Source of the DNA: Lachnospiraceae bacterium UBA7202
Lineage (GTDB): Bacteria > Bacillota > Clostridia > Lachnospirales > Lachnospiraceae
DNA: 10,032 nucleotides
Assembly (NCBI GenBank): GCA_002490705.1
Contig: DKUO01000039.1
Location: 1-10,032, forward strand
Reading direction: 5' to 3'
Both the position numbers and the translations under genes were made by a program. The notes beneath the pieces are model-generated. The model was not told the origin of the DNA and ran no database searches. It saw nothing but the letters and a program-made list of their open reading frames with translations. Positions 7,092-10,032 of this stretch are shown one piece after another (positions within the stretch are counted from its first letter, which is position 1; the number at the start of each line of letters is the position of its first letter).

Positions 7092-7669
7092 TGTGGAATT
7101 ATGAAAGAAGATTAGAGTTTCCCGTAAACATCAAAGAGGCCAACGCAGATATCGCGCAGGCCATCATCAGCCAGTACGGCGGCCCTGACGGAGAAATGGG
7201 TGCCTCCATGCGCTATCTGTCCCAGCGGTATGCCTGCCCTTACAGGGAGGTTTCTGCTGTGCTGACGGACATCGGCACCGAGGAATTGGCCCACCTGGAA
7301 ATGGTAGCTACCATCGTACACCAGCTCACCAAAAATCTCTCTATGGAACAGATTGAAGCCAGCGGCTTCCGCAATTATTATGTGGATCACACTGTCGGCA
7401 TCTGGCCCCAGGCGGCAGGTGGCATTCCTTTCAATGCCTGTGAGTTCCAGTCGAAGGGCGATATTATCACGGATTTGACCGAGGACATGGCCGCGGAACA
7501 GAAAGCGCGCTCAACTTACGATAATATCCTCCGCCTCGTGAGAGACGAACCTGACGTTTACGAACCGATTAAGTTTCTCCGCGCAAGGGAAGTGGTGCAC
7601 TTCCAGCGGTTCGGTGAAGCAAACCGGGAACATTGCAGTAAATCAGAACACATAAAATACAATCACTAA
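7091..7669 (+). CDS. cotJC: Spore coat manganese catalase-like protein CotJC
   Basis: A ferritin-like four-helix protein of the manganese catalase family, laid down in the spore coat, 192 aa. Manganese catalases break H2O2 down to water and oxygen at a dimanganese site. The five ligands of the Lactobacillus plantarum enzyme (Glu35, Glu66, His69, Glu148, His181) have counterparts here at Glu35 (DGEMGAS), Glu65 and His68 (TEELAHLE), Glu136 (AAEQKAR) and His170 (REVVHFQRF). The site thus looks intact and activity is possible. The length matches CotJC, which lacks the long C-terminal extension of free manganese catalases. The ATG shares one base with the cotJB stop. No clear Rho-independent terminator follows; the next 70 bases lead straight into mobile-element debris. 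Confidence 0.95.
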   Translation: MWNYERRLEFPVNIKEANADIAQAIISQYGGPDGEMGASMRYLSQRYACPYREVSAVLTDIGTEELAHLEMVATIVHQLTKNLSMEQIEASGFRNYYVDHTVGIWPQAAGGIPFNACEFQSKGDIITDLTEDMAAEQKARSTYDNILRLVRDEPDVYEPIKFLRAREVVHFQRFGEANREHCSKSEHIKYNH

Positions 7670-7736
7670 GACGCATACCCACATTTCCTCAAAGATATGA
7701 TTTAGGCTTTCACATCAAAAGAAAGGACAAGCTATT

Positions 7737-7793
7737 ATGCCAGTATTCAGAGTAAAAAAAGTCAAAGATTATACGATTATGCCAAGCCCCTAA
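7737..7793 (+). pseudogene. Truncated 5' end of an ICE-type HTH/replication-initiator gene
   Basis: An ATG with AAAGGA 9 nt upstream opens an 18-codon frame reading MPVFRVKKVKDYTIM and then PSP-stop. This closely resembles, from memory, the N-terminus of the helix-turn-helix/replication-initiator-like proteins common on clostridial integrative elements, which start M(A/P)VFR(V/I)xKTxDYTVMSNxHL. The match stops after TIM, exactly where SNxHL should follow, so only about 15 codons survive and the rest is replaced by unrelated AT-rich DNA. It is read as a deletion or insertion scar. The same sequence could by chance be a tiny real peptide, but the family-like start together with its own ribosome-binding site argues for a remnant. 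The frame lies 67 bp past cotJC and marks the beginning of accessory DNA. Confidence 0.6.
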
Positions 7794-8031
7794 TTCCTGC
7801 AATCAAAAGTAGCTATGAAAATACTGATTATGAAAAATATCAATGCGGACAAAAACAGTAACAATGACCTAGTATAACGTTCGCTAATTAACTACACCAT
7901 ATATTCGCCCGAAATGCTGATAAATACGGCACTCTTTAAGTGCAGTTAATTGAAAAACGCTGTACTAGTTTAATAAAGCGAACTAACCGCCAAATTGATA
8001 TTCTTAATTCAACTCAGCGGTTAGATAATAA
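7794..8031. other. AT-rich palindrome-rich stretch without genes
   Basis: No credible gene is present; the longest ATG frame (20 codons near 7815) has no ribosome-binding site. The DNA is full of short inverted repeats: AATTAACT/AGTTAATT (7886-7893 with 7944-7951), the hairpin GCACT-cttta-AGTGC (7929-7943), TTCG-cc-CGAA (7904-7913), GTTCGCT/AGCGAAC (7879-7885 with 7977-7983), CTAGTA/TACTAG (7869-7874 with 7963-7968) and CTAACCGC/GCGGTTAG (7983-7990 with 8017-8024). The first arm encloses two of the smaller hairpins, giving a branched fold. It could be the end of a mobile element, a replication or transfer site, or a structured 3' region of the small minus-strand operon. None can be chosen from sequence alone. 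Confidence 0.5.
7983..8024 (-). terminator. Hairpin just downstream of the two-gene cassette, weak terminator candidate
   Basis: An 8-bp perfect stem, CTAACCGC/GCGGTTAG, encloses a 4-bp inner stem (TTGA/TCAA) with 4-nt internal loops on both sides and a 10-nt loop. It starts 7 bp beyond the stop codon at 8032-8034. On the minus strand the stem is followed by TTCGCTTTATT, only a loose U-run, so termination may be inefficient. Confidence 0.35.
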
Positions 8032-8223
8032 TTAATTTGGTTTGATTGTTTTTGTCTCAACGGTTGTACCGTTGGGATATCTTGTAACACTATACTTATT
8101 TTTCCCGTTGTTTTTTGATACCTTCATAACTTGTCTATTAGAACGAGTTATCTGCGCAGACATTTCATCGCCTGGTTCATTTAAAATAGAGTTGTTGAAA
8201 ATTGATAATAAATTTTTAGCCAT
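8032..8223 (-). CDS. Small basic protein of unknown function, second gene of a two-gene cassette
   Basis: I do not recognise this 63-residue protein. It starts MAKNLLSIFNNSILNEPGDEM and ends with a basic, beta-prone segment: KNNGKNKYSVTRYPNGTTVETK, about 38-59. There is no signal peptide, membrane span or cysteine. GGAAGGAG at 8230-8237, 6 nt before the ATG, is a strong ribosome-binding site, the best argument that it is translated. It lies 47 bp downstream of the 90-aa gene on the same strand, and both probably come from the consensus promoter at 8585-8613. Codon use and base composition are AT-rich, unlike the chromosomal genes before 7670, which suggests transfer. A partner role to the upstream protein is an inference from position only. 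Confidence 0.68.
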   Translation of the reverse strand: MAKNLLSIFNNSILNEPGDEMSAQITRSNRQVMKVSKNNGKNKYSVTRYPNGTTVETKTIKPN

Positions 8224-8229
8224 AAGATA

Positions 8230-8237
8230 CTCCTTCC
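8230..8237 (-). promoter_or_regulatory. Strong ribosome-binding site of the 63-aa gene
   Basis: GGAAGGAG on the minus strand, 6 nt before the ATG at 8223. It separates this short frame from chance open frames in AT-rich DNA. Confidence 0.75.
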
Positions 8238-8270
8238 AAAAATATATAAATATTTGCAGTTTATTTTTAA

Positions 8271-8543
8271 TTATTTTTCAGCATAACTTTTCCGTACTCT
8301 TTCAATACCCGTTCTGCCATGAGGATTTGTTCCAAAGCCATCTATAATATCAGCCTCATAGTTATCTCCTAAAATCGGTTTAAGTCTTGTGTTATACCAA
8401 TCTGTTATACTAGTATTAACAGCAGCTTTTCGCTCAAAATTGTATTCGTCAAACATAGTATTGCGAGGTGCTCTTATTATCACACGTATTTCCTCTTTTT
8501 CAAAAATTTGACGTTCTAAATCTGTTGCTGATACTTTTGCCAT
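8271..8543 (-). CDS. Small protein of unknown function, first gene of a two-gene cassette
   Basis: No family is recognised. The product is 90 aa, soluble and charged, without cysteine, signal peptide or membrane span. It begins MAKVSATDLERQIFEKEEI, followed by a compact alternating segment (RVIIRAPRN, about 20-28), a middle part with NTSITDWYNTRLKPILGD (43-60), and an end rich in glycine and basic residues (GFGTNPHGRTGIERVRKSY). It looks like one small folded alpha/beta domain. GGAGG at 8550-8554, 6 nt before the ATG, and an exact consensus sigma-A promoter upstream make it a confident expressed gene despite its size. The partner gene follows after 47 bp. The setting, AT-rich and between mobile-element remnants, fits cargo such as defence, toxin-antitoxin, or element maintenance, but nothing in the sequence picks one. 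Confidence 0.75.
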   Translation of the reverse strand: MAKVSATDLERQIFEKEEIRVIIRAPRNTMFDEYNFERKAAVNTSITDWYNTRLKPILGDNYEADIIDGFGTNPHGRTGIERVRKSYAEK

Positions 8544-8584
8544 TTTATGCCTCCATTACTTTATTTATTATTTAATACGTCGTT

Positions 8585-8613
8585 ATTATAAGCTTATTCT
8601 ATTGCTATGTCAA
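8585..8613 (-). promoter_or_regulatory. Exact-consensus sigma-A promoter of the two-gene cassette
   Basis: On the minus strand TTGACA (8608-8613) and TATAAT (8585-8590) are both perfect and 17 bp apart. Transcription should begin near 8578, about 35 nt before the ATG at 8543. No obvious operator overlaps it, so strong constitutive expression is expected in the absence of a repressor. Confidence 0.9.
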
Positions 8614-8687
8614 TACATATTTTTTAATTAATCCAAAATTGCTTAACATACATATTCATTTATGCCTTAATTACTCTTTATCAATGA

Positions 8688-8749
8688 CAAACAGCCAAGT
8701 CAAGAATTTACCGCTTTAGCGGCGTTTACGTCCTTGACTTGGCTGTTTG
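8688..8749. repeat. 17-bp perfect inverted repeat with nested hairpin
   Basis: The arm at 8688-8704 (CAAACAGCCAAGTCAAG) is the exact reverse complement of 8733-8749. The 28-nt middle contains a second hairpin, CCGC-ttta-GCGG (8711-8722). Neither side is followed by a T-run, so this is not an ordinary Rho-independent terminator. It lies within the mobile-element debris and could be a transfer origin, a recombination or element-end sequence, or a structured RNA. The 62-bp unit seems familiar from clostridial integrative elements, but I cannot verify that here. Confidence 0.85.
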
Positions 8750-8813
8750 GCGTTGATAGTCTGGAAAAGGCATAAAGAAGCATTTGCCGGGCTTGTGTTC
8801 CTGCTTGCTGAAG

Positions 8814-8869
8814 ATATGGAGTAATTGAAAAGCCGGGGAATGGCAGTTTATACGCTGTCATTCCCCGGT
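8814..8869. repeat. 56-bp direct repeat, copy 1
   Basis: Aligned without gaps to 9146-9201, this copy matches at 47 of 56 positions, beginning ATATGGA and sharing the central ATTGAAAAGCCGGGG. This copy contains the hairpin annotated at 8833-8880. Read on the minus strand both copies encode a similar peptide (around P-x-PGFSI-x-PY), so they may derive from a duplicated piece of coding sequence. Confidence 0.75.
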
Positions 8870-8880
8870 GCTCTTTTTTA
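8833..8880 (+). terminator. Rho-independent terminator-like hairpin (plus strand)
   Basis: CCGGGGAATG (8833-8842) pairs perfectly with CATTCCCCGG (8859-8868), extended inside by CAG/CTG across a single-base mismatch. Then comes TGCTCTTTTTTA on the plus strand. Stem strength and T-run fit an intrinsic terminator, although no plus-strand gene lies just upstream. The second repeat copy keeps only CCGGG/CCCGG and lacks a comparable T-run. Confidence 0.6.
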
Positions 8881-8995
8881 CCTTTGTGGACGCTTAGAAG
8901 CCGTTTTCCGGGCGGCAATGGGATTTCTGCCTGCGCCACAAAACGCCCCGGAAATGCCCTTAAAACGCCTTATACGCCTGCCCTAACTATCCGCA
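8881..8995. other. Gene-free GC-richer segment of mobile-element debris
   Basis: Between the terminator-like hairpin and the minus-strand reading frame at 8996 no convincing gene is seen. A frame on the minus strand passes through here from a GTG at 8939 down to 8700, but it lacks a good ribosome-binding site and runs through the hairpins. The segment is clearly richer in G+C than the two-gene cassette before it, so the island is a mosaic. Confidence 0.4.
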
Positions 8996-9250
8996 TTATC
9001 TCTCTGTTTCCTTTTCCCGTTCCGGCTGCTTTGTCTGCCGCAAGATACTGTCTACGTTCTGCTTGATCGTGTCATACTGTTTCACTTTCTTTTTCAGTTT
9101 CCCGTACTCTTGATATGGCTTGTCTTTTTTCTCCGTAATCTCCTTATATGGAATGATTGAAAAGCCGGGGCTTGGCAATAGATACACTGTCATTTCCCGG
9201 TATTTCTCTTGATATTGCGTAATATCTTTAGCACCTCTATTCCGAACCAA
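8996..9250 (-). pseudogene. Possible remnant reading frame of a mobile-element protein, coiled-coil C-terminus
   Basis: An 84-codon frame is open between a TAG just upstream and its stop at 8996. The only start at its head is TTG at 9250, without a clear ribosome-binding site. The second half is strongly charged and helical (YGKLKKKVKQYDTIKQNVDS, then RQTKQPEREKETER), which looks like the C-terminal coiled-coil tail of a larger protein, such as a relaxase or other integrative-element protein. The family is a guess. The first half overlaps copy 2 of the 56-bp repeat and reads YLLPSPGFSIIPY. I think it is the 3' remnant of a lost gene, but it might be non-coding. Confidence 0.35.
9146..9201. 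repeat. 56-bp direct repeat, copy 2
   Basis: Partner of 8814-8869, 332 bp further on (47/56 identical). Compensating bases of the copy 1 hairpin are not conserved here: only CCGGG/CCCGG remains, so hairpin formation is not the shared property of the two copies. A small palindrome, GATATT-gcgt-AATATC, follows at 9211-9226. Confidence 0.75.
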
Positions 9251-9327
9251 AGACTAAAAGACAAGCATTATGGAAATGTGCATAACAGGCTATGGAATCC
9301 CTTTCATTCTTTTTTATGAGAAATCTA

Positions 9328-9358
9328 TTGTACATTACGTTATGTAATATGGTATGAT
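9328..9358 (+). promoter_or_regulatory. MerR-type promoter with 19-bp spacer and operator dyad
   Basis: TTGTAC (9328-9333) and TATGAT (9353-9358) are 19 bp apart. The spacer holds a perfect dyad, ATTAC-gttat-GTAAT (9334-9348). An over-long spacer carrying the activator's dyad is the hallmark of MerR-controlled promoters, and the MerR-family gene begins 20 bp downstream, so autoregulation is expected. The start site would fall near 9365, leaving a very short leader that begins at the ribosome-binding site GGAGGT (9365-9370). Confidence 0.7.
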
Positions 9359-9377
9359 AAAGCCGGAGGTGAAAATC

Positions 9378-10032
9378 ATGGGTGAAAAGCAAATCAGTAC
9401 AGGTGAAGTAGCAAAGATTTCCGGGCTTACGATACGGACTTTACAGCATTATGATAATATTGGGGTTCTTCCGGCATCAGGACGTACAGAGGGTGGACGG
9501 CGTTTTTACACAGAAAGTGATATGATTAAGTTAGAACATATTATTTTTTATCGTGGTTTAGGCTTCTCACTGAATCAAATTAAAAGAATACTTGCTGAAC
9601 CTAAAACAGATAAAAATGCCGACGAATTATTATCCTCACAAAAAGTTATGCTGTACAACCAAATATACAATATCCAAAACAGCATTGCCGCCATTGAAGC
9701 AAGCCAAGAAATTATCAGTGCCGGAAAAACGCCGCCGTGGACGCTGTTAGCAACTTTTATGCAGTCACTCGGCAAGGTTGACCTTTCTATGTGGGGGAAT
9801 TACGAGTTTTCAGATGAACAGACAGAAGTTTTTCAAGAACACTTTCAAACAATGAATGATGTAATGGACTTTTACAACACATGGAAACGCCTCTCTATAA
9901 AATCGGCAGCATTCAATGAAGCCGGAATAAAGCCCGGTGAAGCAATAGCCCAGTCATTGGCAATGGAGTGGGCGGAAATGGTACAAAAAGTCACAGGGGG
10001 AAACCCCAATCATGAACAAGCCTATTTAGCAG
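9378..10032 (+). CDS. MerR-family transcriptional regulator, 3' end beyond window
   Basis: An open frame of 218 codons runs to the window edge without a stop, from an ATG with GGAGGT 7 nt upstream. Residues 6 to about 75 are a classical MerR winged helix-turn-helix: ISTGEVAKISGLTIRTLQHY, then the wing GRTEGGRRFYTESD, and the second helix pair ending GFSLNQIKRIL. A dimerisation helix follows (about 76-115). The remaining C-terminal part (LLATFMQSLGKVDLSMWG and onwards) is far too long for a metal-sensing MerR and resembles in layout the ligand-binding domains of TipA/BmrR-type multidrug regulators; that assignment is tentative. No metal-binding cysteines are visible. Proteins of this layout usually control a neighbouring transporter or resistance gene, which would lie beyond 10032. 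Setting and promoter suggest integrative-element cargo. Confidence 0.9.
   Translation, partial: MGEKQISTGEVAKISGLTIRTLQHYDNIGVLPASGRTEGGRRFYTESDMIKLEHIIFYRGLGFSLNQIKRILAEPKTDKNADELLSSQKVMLYNQIYNIQNSIAAIEASQEIISAGKTPPWTLLATFMQSLGKVDLSMWGNYEFSDEQTEVFQEHFQTMNDVMDFYNTWKRLSIKSAAFNEAGIKPGEAIAQSLAMEWAEMVQKVTGGNPNHEQAYLA

Noticed and set aside
7815..7877. 20-codon ATG frame in AT-rich DNA
   Set aside because: No ribosome-binding site and no similarity; expected by chance.
7977..8028. Possible integron attC site (GTTAGAT near a matching arm)
   Set aside because: One core resembles GTTRRRY, but no RYYYAAC partner in the proper place and no integron integrase or cassette array.
8700..8939. Minus-strand frame of 79 codons from a GTG
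   Set aside because: No good ribosome-binding site, runs through a terminator-like hairpin and one arm of the 17-bp inverted repeat; kept as repeats, not as a gene.
7670..10032. CRISPR array, tRNA attachment site or transposase in the accessory part
   Set aside because: No regularly spaced repeats, no tRNA-like fold and no DDE or serine/tyrosine recombinase motifs were found on either strand.

Overview
The window looks like chromosome from an anaerobic, spore-forming Firmicute, probably a gut Clostridia/Lachnospiraceae member. The evidence is a [FeFe] hydrogenase of the clostridial gut type, a fused ABC-2 permease/GldG-like protein, and a complete cotJABC spore-coat operon. This is inferred from gene content and not confirmed by any search.

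Positions 1-6425 (minus strand) are housekeeping and energy genes. Read in their own direction, an ABC exporter pair comes first: a NatA/GldA-type ATPase with a TTG start and an acidic tail, overlapping a 707-residue permease fused to a GldG-like domain. A near-consensus sigma-A promoter follows and drives a ferredoxin-rich monomeric [FeFe] hydrogenase. Then come glutamyl-tRNA synthetase (gltX) and the start of a UvrD/PcrA-like helicase, which overlaps the 3' end of gltX and runs off the window edge.

Positions 6426-6645 are a divergent regulatory region. It holds a perfect 16-bp palindrome on the exporter side and a sporulation-type promoter (CATAnnnTA) on the cotJ side. cotJA, cotJB and cotJC (6646-7669, plus strand) have overlapping start and stop codons and should be translated together. 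CotJC keeps the five residues that bind manganese in manganese catalases.

From about 7670 to the end, base composition and gene content change to accessory DNA, best read as debris and cargo of an integrative element. In order it holds: a broken 5' end of an ICE-type replication-initiator/HTH gene; a palindrome-rich AT-rich stretch; a two-gene cassette of unrecognised small proteins (90 and 63 aa) behind an exact consensus sigma-A promoter; a 17-bp perfect inverted repeat; two copies of a 56-bp sequence, one forming a terminator-like hairpin; a small minus-strand reading frame that may be the tail of a lost mobile-element gene; and a MerR-family regulator with a 19-bp-spacer promoter and internal dyad, cut by the window end.

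The best candidates for something undescribed are the two-gene cassette and the structured non-coding DNA around it. No CRISPR array, tRNA, rRNA or intact transposase was seen.
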